NCBI RefSeq assembly: GCF_026914185.1
Contig: NC_070560.1
Location: 8,299,501 to 8,363,500, forward strand
DNA length: 64,000 nt
Source: Puccinia triticina
Taxonomy: Eukaryota > Basidiomycota > Pucciniomycetes > Pucciniales > Pucciniaceae
Direction of reading: 5' to 3'
Shown: piece by piece, positions 1 through 12,192 of the stretch
How the letters are laid out: each line of letters begins with the position of its first letter
Position numbering within the stretch: the first letter of the stretch is position 1
Position numbers and translations under genes: made by a program
Notes under the pieces: model-generated
What the model was told of the DNA's origin: nothing
The model's input: only the letters and a program-made list of their open reading frames with translations
The model's database searches: none

Positions 1-270
1 ATTGATTGACGGCTGTTGCTGCTTATTGAAACTGTACCTTAAATGTTTGAGGGAATGAGGTTATAATCTTCCAAGCTGATCAATCAGTAGCAAAATAAAA
101 ACAAACCAAAAAGTTCTCGATTGCGGCCAGATGGACCAGGGACAATGTTCTCAGTTTCGCTGTTGCTTGCAGAAAGAGTGACTGAGGGCTTGATTTCCAG
201 CATGGGAGTGGGGCAGTTTTGACCTCGATATTGTTGGTAGATTTCTTCAAAAGGATCTAATTAGATTGCC

Positions 271-2571
271 TCATGTCAGTAAGTTTGTCAATTTTTTTCG
301 ATGTGTTGACTGGTCATCAAGCTTACCACTTTTGAAACAACACTGGTATTCAGGCTCCGGCGATTGGAACAGCCACGGCAAATTCCTGACTGACCCGATT
401 TCACCGTTTTTGTTCGGGACTTGGTCCTCAAGTGGTAGAGCCTGAACTTTGAATTCATTTTTCCGATCGTCCACTTTGGGAGGACTGGGGGTGTCAGCCA
501 ATTCATCCTCTTCGTCGGGATCTGATGAAGATGCGGTCGGCATCTGAATAGGGCTTCTCGGCTGGGGTGAGGGTGGAGTCAGAAGGCCGGCAATGAAGAG
601 TTTTTCGAGCCAAGCGTCTTCATCTAAATCTTCAAGCGGTGCGCACTGAGCCGGATCTTTTTTGGGACTCTTGGCTACATGATATTTATCAGCATGGCTT
701 AGGATTCCTTTCTCGGTAATACATGAAGATTTTTGCGAACTCACGTGAATTTAGTATATTCTGATTTAAGGTATCCATGACCTCCATCACTGTCATATTC
801 ACCGTTTCTTCCGATTGAACAACAAGCCGTGAGAAAAGTTCTTCCTGCTCTTTTATCTCGCAACGAAGAAAGGAATCTAAAGCGTTGTTTTTGGATGTGT
901 CTGGAACAGCTCCTTGCGCGGGGTTATTATTCTTGTAATCGGATGAGGTTTTCTCTACGAATGGGAGTAAAGGTGGCCATTCGGACATCTTTTTTTCCGC
1001 GAAAGTTTTCATCATGAGATCGTCCGGCTCAAACGTGATCAAGGCTGAGGACTCGGTTTCGGATAAAAAATCGACACCAATTGGGGAAACCAGGCGCACT
1101 TTCTTGTTCACTGGTCCTTCAGCGCTTTTTTGAATGACAGCTGCGCTGGCTGAATGTTTGGTGCGCAATGTTCGAGGAATCTGGAGCTTTTTAGTCTTCT
1201 TTGGCTTTCGAGGCCCAGGCCCGTCACGTGGTTGGACACTGGCTGATTGTGAATGGCGATGTTTCCTCGAACTCGTCTCACTGTCCGAATGGTTGATAAC
1301 CGCCGAAGCAACTGCATCTCCGTGGGCGCCATGTTGATCAAGAACTGCGTCGGCTTTTCGGGTTGTGCGCAATGGTTGATGAGCGGGTTGAACGTTTTTG
1401 GCCTTCTTTGGTTTTCGAGAGCCGTCACATGGATGAACACCGGCTGATTGTGAATGGCAACGCTTCCTTGAAGTCGTTTCACTGTCTGAACTGTTTATAA
1501 CCACCGATCGGCTAGATGTTTTTGGGTCTGTTTCAAAAGCAGAAATATGCGTTCAGCCGTACAATTCATCAAAGCTTTCATGTGAAAACAATGTAAAAAA
1601 ACACATCAGCACCTGTTAAATTTTGCTTTTGCGCAATCTGTTGACCGCTTTTCGATTTCACCCGTTTATCTTTACCTTTTGCGACCAAACCAACGTCCGT
1701 TGAACTCGCGCTCTCGCTGACATCATCATCAGATGCAATCGCCGACAGTTCGCTACTGAGGCACGGTTCCTCATCGGTCTTCTCAATAGTTTCTGGTTTA
1801 CTTCCTTCGCCTACGGGTTTGGATTGCCCAGAGGAGGGATGATCTAGTTTAGCCTGAGTCGATCCTTTTTGGCCAGAGATAGACGACATTGTTAAGAAGC
1901 CCGAAGATAATATAAATATAAGTGTGGCCAAAGATTGAAATCACTTACCGGAACCGGAAGGACCGTCCCATGGTCCTTGAGATGATTCTTTCCGGCCAGC
2001 GGCTGGCATAGAAGCCCGGGGAGAAAAACATGAGGCAATAATTTAGACGTCTGGGCCGGCCGCTGCAGATAGTATTCAAATTACTCACCGTTACGGTTAC
2101 GAGAGGGGTATGGTCTTTGGGAGGTTTCTTTCTGGCCAGCGGCTGACAAACAACATTGTTCATGAGAAGCCCGGAGAAAAATCAAATGTCCGCTACAGCT
2201 TATCAAGAAAGATTGAAATCACTCACCGGCGGGCCCTCCGGTGGGGCGGTTGCGTGGTCCTTGCGCTGATTCTTTCCGGCCAGCGGCTGACGTAGCATGG
2301 GAAGCCAAGACTAAATTCAATGGTAACAGAATCAATCAGAGTCAATCTTTTCCGGGCATCACCGCGAGATCAAGGATTTAAAACACTCACTGGGATCACT
2401 GAATTTTGCGGCTAAGGCTTGTAGCACGGCTACAGGTGTATCAACATTGGTGTCCACCAGTTCAATCGGCGCGGCCCTGAACCGCAAAAATTCGAGCAAC
2501 TGAACAGGAGATACTTTAGGGTCGAAGGGATTAAATTTCTCGGATTGCTTCTTGGTGGCGGCTCGTGGCAT
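271..2571 (-). CDS. Seven-exon nuclear-type protein of unknown family (614 aa)
   Basis: Exons read on the minus strand: 2571-2391, 2310-2227, 2142-2089, 2002-1949, 1864-1613, 1527-745 and 707-271. All junctions are GT-AG and all phases close, giving 614 codons plus stop. The start is the ATG of MPRAATKK; an in-frame ATG lies three codons upstream. Exons 2-4 are short and similar to one another (AAGRKESxQGP). Exon 6 holds two copies of a basic Ser/Arg/Lys block (NSSDSETTSRKRCHSQSAG and NHSDSETSSRKHRHSQSAS, each followed by RKPKK), suggesting nuclear localisation. The C-terminus is acidic and proline-rich. I do not recognise the family. It is transcribed divergently from the 3946 gene and lies 2.9 kb from the Plavaka-type transposase, so it may be a transposon passenger. 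The exon 5 acceptor is the least certain junction. Confidence 0.7.
1865..2310 (-). repeat. Tandem exon-plus-intron duplication, about 123-143 bp units
   Basis: The plus-strand motif GGCCAGCGGCTG recurs at about 1994, 2134 and 2277, with a decayed fourth copy near 1871. Each copy includes the short exon, a donor region reading GTRAGTGATTTCAATC and an intron end carrying CGGGCTTCT. Whole exon-intron units were therefore duplicated, not just coding sequence. Confidence 0.8.
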
Positions 2572-3945
2572 GATTATCACAAAAATAATTTCACTACTAA
2601 CTATTCAGAATTCAAAAATTGTTGAATTAGATATCGGTCTGGATTTGAATTTGTTGAGCTTTAATGGAACACCTCGGACAGATAACTTGCTTGACATACA
2701 TACATACTGTTCCCCATAGTAAAACGATTCCGGCCCGTTGGCCCTTTCTGATCTGCAAGGCACCGGATGAATCTCTGCACCCTTTCTTCACTCCAAAGCT
2801 TTACTGTTTGCCTTTGAAGAGATGTGAATCAAATTTCCAACGATTTGTATGTTGCATTTCAATAGACTGCACGTACCATGTATTGCCTGCACTTCCCTCA
2901 AGAACCTCGCCGCTCCGAGCTCTCCAGCTGTGTAAATACATATCTATTTTGATGTATGTATTTGGAAGACATCACATTTCCTTTACGATAAACTGTGACA
3001 ATCATTCGAAATTTAAAGACAGTTTGAACATCCATTCAAGATTTGAGCATTGTTCACCGGTGACACTTTTGCTTATATATTTATGTAAATGGATAAACAG
3101 CCATGTATTTTGTCGACCTAGGCTTAACTACGAAACTACTTCGTCTTTTGTCAGCTAAATGCTCATCTAGCTGTCAGCCTGTATCTTATCAAAGGGGTCA
3201 TGTGTGCAACACACCCATCCTCATTTTTTCGATTTGCCAAAGGAAAATCATGGTGTCAATTAGTGGCCACGGGGGCGATTGAATTTGAGGTCACAGAGTC
3301 TTTCTGCGCCAGAAAAGCAAGCTGCATCTATTTATTTAATTAAATATCGCTTTTCCAGCCCGATGCAAGAATAACCTTGGCATTCCCCGCAAACAAGTCG
3401 CCTCCGTCCAACCCGATGATGCGCCTCGCATCCTCGTAGTCTATACAGCCCTGATATAGTTTTTGATTCTGAGTTAGTATTTCCCTTTGCCACCGTCTCT
3501 CACCGTTTTCGCGAGCTGGCCCTGCGTATCAAAACGGAAAGCCCTACGCAAACGCCATCTTCGCCGGCTCTAGTTGCCCTCGTCTCCGGCTCTACCAACA
3601 CGCAGCCTTTGTCAGCTCAGCTCCAGTGAGTTTTTTTAACGTCCTATTTTTGTTTTGGCTTCTTAAAGGGCTACCTTATTGACCATATTTGACATTGTTA
3701 TCCTCCTCCACGTGGTCTTCGCCTTCGTCGCCGTCGCCGCCAGCCCTTCTTCCTCGCCGTCTTCACCAGCCCTCACTCCTCGCCTCCGGCACCAGCTCTC
3801 TTACACGCCGCCGTCGCCAGCTTAAGTTGTGGATAACTCTCTCCGGTATTTTTTTACTTGCTATCTCTATGTTGAAATCGCAGAACGAAAGTGGATGATT
3901 TACTAACCCATGAACTGTCTTTGCCAGAGAAATTCAATCCACAAT
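2572..3945. other. Divergent intergenic spacer
   Basis: This 1.37 kb lies between two divergently transcribed genes. It has CT-rich stretches near 3480-3850 that suit a 5' leader for the plus-strand gene. ORFs inside it are short and lack coding features. No repeat or RNA gene was recognised. Confidence 0.4.
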
Positions 3946-4986
3946 ATGGCCAAGAAGAACAAGCCTCAACGCGTCAGTGTCACGCGCCCCGGCACGAAAT
4001 CCAGACGTTCCCAAATGAATTCTCATGATAAAGACGGTGCACCTCCCTCGCCCCCGCCCACCAACCCTGAGACCGTACCACCTTCGGGACATGACGATAT
4101 TGAGGAAGAGGATGACGACGAGGATACAGATGATACCGACCAAGACTCGGACATGCCCCTACGCCAAGACACTCAGGGTGCCGTAACAGCCCTGTCCCCA
4201 CCCAAACCTACTTTCGATCCGCGTATTAAAGCTGTCCCCGAGAAACTTCAGTTTTATCTTCAGCCCAACGCGAATTTAGAAAAAAAACCTAGTACGATGG
4301 CTACCTTACTTGCGATGATACAACATTTCTTCCCTTCGTATAAACCCCCGAGTCGCCACTCAAAAGCATTCTGGATCCGTGCCTATACTGAAAAAGTGGT
4401 CCCCATCATTTTGGTATACATCAATTCAATTACCGCGGAGAAGGAAGAAAGTGGAGACGTCGAGATGGCAGGCCAAGAAAATCTCAATCTACTACCTCTA
4501 ACGGGACTCAATCCATACAACTCGAATATCACGATAGACATAATCCTCGATTTAATAACTAAACAATAAGGATCAAAGCTTCAAATCCCGGACAAAGTGA
4601 ACAAAGCGTCTGCGATTGGCTTCTATCACAAGTATCTCTGTCCCGCTCCCATCGGCGGTTACCCTGCGCCCTTCACAACCTATCCCCATCCTGTTCCAAT
4701 GCCGTACCACAAATTGCTCAATCGCGGTGAACTACGATACAGCCTTCAATGGCATTGTCCGAACGTCTTCGTGCCTATCAACCCTGCCAAGACGTCCCTC
4801 GAAGGAGTTTATGCGCAATTCGTGCTTGATGACATTGCAGATGTCCCTGTTTGTGAAGGGGTTGATTATTTTATTAACAACCGACCGCAAAGCTCCACCC
4901 AACCACAAAGTTCCACCCAACCGCAAAGTTCCACCCAACCGCAAAGCTCCACCCAATCACCAAGTTCAACCCAAACACCAAGTTAG
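3946..4986 (+). pseudogene. Acidic-region gene interrupted by an in-frame TAA
   Basis: The frame opens at ATG 3946 (MAKKNKPQRV), runs through a Pro-rich stretch and a very acidic run (residues about 45-65), and stops at TAA 4567-4569 after 207 codons. The same frame continues for another 138 codons, through a Pro/Tyr-rich segment (PAPIGGYPAPFTTYPHPVP) into a PQSSTQ repeat tail ending at TAG 4984. Both halves look coding and share the frame, so I read one gene with a nonsense mutation. An unrecognised short intron over the stop is possible, but no GT lies close by. The family is not recognised. It lies 0.45 kb upstream of the transposase gene, on the same strand. Confidence 0.55.
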
Positions 4987-5065
4987 CTCCACCCGATCTG
5001 CAAAGCGCCACCCAATCTGCAACGCTCAACCCTATCTGCATAAGCCACCCGATCGCCAAGTCACC
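4888..5065 (+). repeat. 18-19 bp minisatellite encoding PQSSTQ
   Basis: About five near-perfect 18-bp units (core CAAAGTTCCACCCAACCG) end the preceding ORF. They decay into three or four more 18-19 bp units (core AAAGCGCCACCCAATCTGC) past its stop codon, to about 5065. Confidence 0.75.
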
Positions 5066-5440
5066 TGCGTCCTATCTGGACTGCTCGTTACCAATCAGTT
5101 GGTAATTACAAAACGAGTTTTCCTTTTCTCTTTTTGTTTCACATCTCTCAAAAGAGTATATACTTTGTACATAATTAAGGGCCTCGTATTTGTTACTTGC
5201 TGGCATTCCAGCGACACAGTTGAAAAGAGCGTTGATGGATTCTTTGTATATGTCTTTGTGTATGTATGTAGATTTGGAAGTTTTTGGAATATTTACAATA
5301 ACGATACATATGCTGTGGATGACCCAGGAAGGCAACCGTACAAACCGTACCTATGCAGTACACTGAGAATCATCTCACTCGTCCCACCCGCTCTTAAATG
5401 GAACTGAAGCGTCTCTGATCAGACAATCCTCTTGTTGAAC

Positions 5441-8400
5441 ATGCCGCCACGTCAACGCCGACCCCCCAACACTTATGTATTGTGCACTTGTGTTAGTCGT
5501 AAATGCGGAGAAAAAACTTACTGGTACGAGGGAGCTTGGCAACCTGGAGACCTTGTTGTTTCGTCAACAGCGCGACGTCATCAACTTGAAGATCAGGCGG
5601 CGAGTGAGGCACTGTCCTCAGTTACTAACCCCGAAAGTATGTTTTGTTTGCAATTCATGATGTTAATTGTCCGTTGCGGTACCAACTAACAACAATGTTT
5701 TTGAACAGGTTCACCTGTCGACGAGGTTAATTCATTCGAAGACCGCGTCAATCAAGAGCGGGGTTATGGACGCATCGCTGTTTCGTCAACAGCGCGTCGT
5801 CATCAACTGGATGATCAGGCGGCGAGAGAGGCACTTTCCTCAGTTAATAACCCCGAAAGCACGTTTTATTTGTGATTCATCATTTTAATCCATTGCGGTT
5901 AGGACTAACACCACGGTTTTTGATCAGGTTCCCCCGTTATTGAGGATAATTCATTCGCAGACCGCGTCAATCAAGAGCCGGATGAGGCCCTGGCTTCCGT
6001 GACACAAGCTTTGACATTGAATCGGATGGTTCCCGTTCCCGTTGAGCCTTCACAAGCAGTTTATAATTCAGGTGAGTGCCTTCTTCTGATCCCATCATCT
6101 TTTTTTCGTCAAACCAATTGCTGATTGTTGAATCAAAACAGCACAATGGTTGATCCCTACGTTTGAATCAACACCGCCAGCTTTCACCTATGCAGCGTTA
6201 ATTGCCACCATGTTTGCGATCCTCCGACCAAACTCAAACCACACCTGTGCTTGGCTCTTGAGAAGGCAGCGCGATCTCATTGAACTCACCCTAACGCACC
6301 AACTCAAGACCAGTTTGTCGCATCGTCCACTGAAATTTACCAAAAGGAATGATCTTGACAAACTGCCCCGCGATGTTCGAAGTACAGTCAAACGACTCAA
6401 GCTTGACCCTAAAATCTTCCTGCTGAACTGTTGTTTGAGGTGCTTTGCTACGTATCCAACTGACCGAACCCCTGAACATTGCTTCCATAAGGCGGATAAC
6501 CTCGTAGAACAAAAGGTGGCATCCGATGATGACCAACCTGAGCAATCTGACGACTCCAATAGTGACCAGGGGTCCGTCGATCCCGGGGTTTGCGGCCAGC
6601 CACTCTTCAAATATCGTGGCGCAGTAAAGAAACCAGTACGACAGTTTGCCTATCAGTCTCTTCATGCCTGGATTGCACGCTTCCTGAATCGGCCTGGGAT
6701 CGAAGATGCCCTTGATAAGTCACTAACTCCACTCGCTGAAGCTTCTAACTCGACGGACGTCCCGGATAGGGTTTCAGACATTCACGGTTCATCAATATGG
6801 CGAGAATTTGAAGGCCCTGATGGGAAACCGTTCACTAGTCAGACTGGTAACCTGGTCTTTGGCCTGTTTATTGACGCCATTAACCCTTACGGCAACAAGA
6901 GCGCCGGAAAATCCGCCTCAATCACGTTTATGGTTCTTGTTTGCCTGTCACTTCCTTACCAGATGCGTTATCAACCGGAAAATATCTTTTTGGTAGGGAT
7001 TGCTCCAGGGCCCAAAGAACCAAGCTTGACGCAAACCAACTGGATACTTAATCCAATAGTCCGACAACTTCAAAATTTGTGGTCATCTGGTCTCTCATTG
7101 TCGTCCACACATCGGTATCCACAAGGACGACACATATATGCGGCGCTGGTACCGTGCTTTGCAGATCTTCCCGCCTTGCGTCGCGCTCTGGGTCTGGCAA
7201 GCCACAGCGCAAATAAATTCATGTGTTCTTTTTGTGAAATATCAAAGACTTTAATAAACAACTTGATCATGGACTCTTGGAAACCTCGATCTTCAGCTCA
7301 TCACATCAAATGGGCCCATGCCTACCGCGACGCTAGTACACCTGAAGATCGGAAAAAAATCTTTAAAAAACACGGAATCCGCTACTCGGTTTTGACCGAA
7401 TTACCATACTGGAAGCCCACCGAGTACCAAACAGTCGATGCAATGCATAATCTCCTTCTTGGCTTATTTCAATGGCACTGTAAGCGCTTTTGGCGGATGT
7501 CCGACAAGGAAGTCAATGAAAATTATGAATTTGGGCGGAGAGACATCCCAGCCACGGAAATAGCAGAGATGGACGAGGAGGCTCTCTCAGAATCCCGCGA
7601 ATCCGAGACTTTCGACGAAGAGGACGAATATTCTAGCGAAGAAGACTCCGAGGACTCCGCTTCTAGCGACGAAGAATCCGCTTCTAACGACGAAGAATCC
7701 GCTTCTAGCAAAGAAGATGCAGAAGATCACATTCATCCTCACGCTCCAGGGGCACACCAACCCAACTCCGCCCCTCCTGGGACATTCCGGCTTTGTGAAC
7801 ACAACTTCGGCAGCAATACAGCTTCTAGTGACTTTGACTGGGATGGAGACCCTTCGACTTTAGCTGTGTCGGGTGAATGGATAGCCGGATCCGAAGAAGA
7901 CCACATATTTGATTCGGCCATGCTAAATATAATCAATTCTCTGCTTCCTCGAATACACTATCCGACCTGGATCAAGCGTGCAATTCCCGTGCTAGGCAAG
8001 GCGGCTAATGGGAAGCTAAAAGCCGATGAATGGCGTCATCTTTTCGTGATGCAGTTGCCGCTCATCATGATGAAAGTGTGGTACGGACGCAATCGTGTGC
8101 ACATGTCACTTTTGCGAAATTTTGCGCATCTTGTTTCCGCGGTCAATCTTGCCTTGAAACGCTCAATGACACCTGCGCGCATCAAGCTCTTTTCAGAACA
8201 CCTCAAAGAATATCTCAGTGGGTCGTTGGTTATATTTCCTTACGCCAAACTGGCGCCAAATCATCACATGGCGATGCATCTTCCAGAATGTCTTGCGCGA
8301 TTTGGGCCTGTTCGGGCATGGTGGTCATTTCCTATGGAAAGACTGATGGGTGAGGTCTTACAATCCAGCCATAATAACCGCATTGGTAAGGCTAAATCAA

Positions 8401-9189
8401 TTGGACCTAACATTTGAAGAGTCCTTTTTGACGCTGATTCATCTCGGTCTTTTGAAAATAGGCCAGCTTGAAATCACGTTTTTGAAAGGTTTCTGCCGCG
8501 CAGGTAATTTGCGCGCCATGCTTGATACACCAGAATTGTTTCCCGAGTCCCTCCGTTCAAAGATCAATTCACTCAAAGATCTCGACAATCCCAAAGCGTA
8601 CACTCCCAAGCATTCCGTTGATCCCATCCATGAACAAAAACTGAGCAGTCAAGACTCTCAAAAACTAGCCGATTACCTCAATGCCAAGTCACATACTAGG
8701 AGTTGGGTCGTGGCCAGTGAGTGGATTCGCATGAGTGAGACCGACAAAAAACGCACCGCCACTTTAACTTCTCGATGTCAGATTCATCAGCATTTCTTCC
8801 ACAAGAACGTCACTTTTTCTACGTGGGAGGCCAATCCAAACAACAGCATCATTGCTGTGGATCCTAAATATCCAAAACTTCTTCACTTTGCACGTATTCA
8901 AACTATTTTCACACATGTCAGAACAAGTACTAATAAAGAGCAAATCTCTGAGACATGGGTAAAGATCAAGCCATTACCACCTTTACCCCCGTCAATTGAT
9001 GACATTTTTTCTCAGCTCCAACAACCTCAAATTCAACTTTATCTCCGTCTCCCAATAAAAGATGACGAGTTCATCATTAACATTAACGATGTTGTCTCAC
9101 ATTGTGCTTGGATTGAATATGCAGCGGGCGAGCTTGTTCCTAGTATAAACATTCCAACGACTGCACTAGTCTCACTTGATCGCGAGTAG
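5441..9189 (+). CDS. Plavaka/tnp2-like CMC-superfamily transposase, 5 exons (1153 aa)
   Basis: Exons: 5441-5636, 5709-5858, 5928-6071, 6142-8385 and 8462-9189; phases close to 1153 aa. Intron 2 uses a GC donor; the others are GT-AG. The N-terminus has a Cys-rich CTCVSRKCG segment followed by a VSSTARRHQL block, as in basidiomycete relatives. The core shows GLFIDAINPYGNKSAGKSAS, then LPYQMRYQPENIFLVGIAPG with PKEP, and later DAMHNLLLGLFQWHC; these are hallmark blocks of Plavaka/tnp2 transposases. An Asp/Glu/Ser-rich insert follows (about residues 640-700). The C-terminal block FPMERLMGEVLQSSHNNRIG is joined cleanly to QLEITFLKGFCRAGNLRA across the last intron, supporting that junction. The enzyme presumably cuts and pastes DNA with an acidic catalytic triad. 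No internal stop is seen, so it may be functional. Confidence 0.88.
5558..5998 (+). repeat. About 220-bp tandem duplication spanning exon and intron of the transposase
   Basis: Positions 5558-5779 and 5780-5998 are two copies carrying the VSSTARRHQL exon part, the following intron and the start of the next exon (SPVDEVNSFEDRVNQE and SPVIEDNSFADRVNQE). In the second copy the donor reads GC instead of GT. Confidence 0.85.
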
Positions 9190-9399
9190 ACATTTGTTTT
9201 TTCTTTCCATCATCAAAAATTGACTGCTATTTACAAACGGGTTTTTTATCTTTTTTGGCGCGTAGTTTGTCGTGTATCATCCTTTATATAACTGATTATG
9301 TACAGAACGACAATAAAATAATCACAAGTTCCAAAAAATGAAAGACCTCTTGAGACAAGCCACATAAACAGCCAAAAAAAGCAAAGCGCCCACAAATCC

Positions 9400-10970
9400 T
9401 TACTCAAGTTTCGGTCGTTTCCCACCGTGGGTTTCAATGCCTTGATCCGTTACACTCCTTTTTCTGGTCTCGCTGATGATTTCTCCTTCCGATGCCACTT
9501 CCATTTCGTCAGCTCTGCCTGACCCAGATGGAGATCTCATGGGCTCGTCGGGCCGGGGACCTAATTTGCACAAACAATCGAAATCAGCTATGTAACAGCC
9601 CACTTTTATCAAGTTGGAAAGATACACTGATAGATTCAAAAAGATCTTACCCTCGGTGAATGGCACGTCTCTTACCAGGTCCTCGAATGGGAAAGGAGCC
9701 AATCTGGGACCTACCACCCTTGCAGCTTCAAGACCAACTCAAAGGACTTCTCCAGTCAAATTACACGCCCCTGCTGGTCCATGGCCGACATGAGCTGCAC
9801 TTCCATTCGAAATCGCCGCGGCCGCTGGTTCATAGATGACTTGAACCACACTCCCATCTGAATTGGACCCGGGGCCTTTACACAAACAATCAAGAATCAG
9901 CCAGCTGCCCGCTTGTCTCAAGTTTAGACAAGCATAGAAAGATTAAAAATCAACTTACACTCGGTGACCGGCACATCTCTCCCCACGTCGTCCAATGGCC
10001 AAGGTGCAAATCTACGACCTACTGCCCATGCTGCCCCATGACCGACTCGAAGTACTTGCCCAGTCAAATTACCCGTCCCTGCGCGGGCATGGCCGGCATG
10101 CACCGCATTTCCATTCGAATTCGCCGCGGCCGCTGGTTCATCGTTGACTTGAACCACACTGCCATTTAAATCTGCCGCATTTCCAGATGCCGGGCCGACT
10201 TGAACCGCACTATCATTAGGATCCGCCGCTTCCCTGATTTCTGGGCCGACTTGGACCACACCTTCATTCGGATGAGCCGCTGCTGGTGGTCCAGCCACAC
10301 CATTAATTCCACTAGAAACCATCGCCCCGCCGCCCGATATGTGGTTCCTCACGTATGCTTCAAGGTCGGCAATTCTTCTATGCAAGAGATTGGTTCGTTC
10401 TAACGAGCCAAAAAAATTGATCAGCAGGCGGATGACTCATCCATAACTTTCCGAGCAACTTACCTAGATTTTCAAGTGAAACCTCTAATTGCTTTATCCG
10501 ATATCTCAACGGGATTTTTTCCACCTTGGTAGCTATATATAAACCAAGCAAAAGAAATAGTAAGTATCAATATATGTTCGAATGAAAGCCATTGGATGAA
10601 ACTTGCCGAGTCTGACATGATTTCTTTCCAGTTCAGTTATGCGGCCTCCCAATCCCGGCAGGTCTTGGATGGCGAAGCCCTCGGGAAAACCAATGACACT
10701 TTCAAGACGAGTTTCTATCAAATGTAAGCGTCGTGCCACTGGCAGGTTCTCATCTGGACATCACATTAGAAAGGCAAAAAAATCAACATCTTTCAATATC
10801 TATACGGTGTGATCAAAATCTTCATACGACTTACTTGGGTTGATCATTGAGACAGGGGAAGGTTCACGACTAGAATCCGAGCCAAACTCCGAGCCAGGTA
10901 CCCAGTCATCATCCCCCGGTTCGTTAGCAAGGCTGTAATGAGTGTGCGCGTTCGAGTTGGTGTCACTCAT
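9400..10970 (-). pseudogene. Six-exon coiled-coil/Ala-rich gene with one internal TGA
   Basis: Exons on the minus strand: 10970-10835, 10753-10607, 10532-10464, 10399-9959, 9875-9651 and 9560-9400. Lengths and phases close to 393 codons including the stop. The only lesion is TGA 9741-9739 in exon 5. Exon 5 duplicates the end of exon 4, where the matching codon is CGA, so the stop looks like a C-to-T change. Intron 2 has a GC donor (G|GCAAGT). Start MSDTNSNAHTHY; the middle (RYRIKQLEVSLENLERTNLLHRR) looks coiled-coil; then Ala/Gly-rich VGPEIREAADPNDSAVQVG-type repeats and a basic C-terminus (GGKRPKLE). I do not recognise the family. It is convergent with the transposase gene, 210 bp apart. If translated, it would end about 50 residues into exon 5. 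Confidence 0.68.
9651..10267 (-). repeat. About 308-bp exon-intron duplication inside the 9400-10970 gene
   Basis: The end of exon 4 plus its donor (about 9959-10150) and exon 5 plus its donor (9651-9875) are homologous: EPAAAANSNGNAVH versus EPAAAAISNGSAAH, and RRFAPWPLDDVGRDVPVTE versus PRLAPFPFEDLVRDVPFTE. Their offset is about 308 bp. The introns after them also share TTGATTGTTTGTG-like ends. Confidence 0.75.
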
Positions 10971-12192
10971 TATCAACGATAACGACGAGCAAGTATCAGA
11001 TGGGGAGCAGCGAGCAACAGGCGAGGGTAAGGAGCAAGCAGAACAGACGAGGGTAAGCAGTACAAGCGGGGTCGAAATGGTGGGTGGACAGAATTGGTTG
11101 AAAAATCCTGTAAGTCGAATCATCGATCAGTGCAATAAATACGGATTTCTTGGTAAGAGAGTCTGAGACGCCTGATCAATGAAATGCCAACTTGCCTTTG
11201 TACCATCTTACTACATATGTACGCCAATTTTTTGAGCTTGTAGCGTTGTTGGGTAGGTGATCGGAATCCTTGAAGTGTTTGGCTGTAGACTCAAAGGTTA
11301 ATTATCCAATTATAATTGGCTGTACATAAATCCTATTAGATATGCCTATGTAGTATGTATGTACAAGCGTTGGCCAGGTCAGAATCCCGATCTCTGCGTC
11401 CCAATCTCCCTTCTTGGGTTAAACTTACACCAGCTCGAGCCGCAACGACTTCAAGAGAGCCCCATTCAACCTACAAAGAGCGTTGGACAACTAATTATAA
11501 CGTATGTACGTCTACTTCTCCACGTGATCCTTCCTGAATTGACCTTGGCAGTTATTCTGCCACGTAAAGGCCGGCTGACACAGGTATTTTTGCTTCCATT
11601 GTCACAAGCCGCCGGCGCAACCACTGAAACAACTGGTATTCTAAATCCACTTACCGGCCTATCTAGAGGCCGACGGACAGCGGGAGCTATGATGGTACAA
11701 TGTCCAACACCGTGCAAGTACCTGCCACAGAAAAAACGGTAAAGAATGTTCCCCTTTCAAATATTGCCTGCCTTCAACCCGGCTGACTGACTCATACACA
11801 GCTCTCCTCCCTATCAGAAAGCAGGGCCAGTTGCATCGGATTTACTGGTGTGGTCGTCGGTTTCCGTGTGACGTAGCAAAATCATTTGCCAATCTCTTTG
11901 TTCGCCTCACCACCTCTCATGACAGCTGCCCTTTCTTCTTCTCTTCATTGCGGAGATTATTGACATAGTACGTCGTCCCCTCCACCTCAATCTTAGTCTT
12001 GTTTACCACTTTGAATGATTCGAATTGATTGCGTTGATTGTCCTGATTCTCCTGCGTCGACTGATTCGACTTTCCCGCGTTGATTGATTTGAATTTCCTG
12101 CGTCAATTTATTTGACTTCGCTACATTTAACTTGACTACTTTGATTGATTCTACTAGAGTTTGTTGATTTATTCGACTTGCTAATAATTATT
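10971..12192. other. Spacer with a degenerate GATTGATTYGACTT repeat
   Basis: No gene is supported here. Positions 12010-12180, just upstream of the next start codon, hold four to five imperfect copies of about 30 bp built on GATTGATTTGAATTTCCTGC. The rest is unremarkable. Confidence 0.45.

Noticed and set aside
3689..3898. Ser/Pro/Arg-rich ORF upstream of the 3946 gene
   Set aside because: CT-rich leader-like composition; no downstream splice join gives a better gene model.
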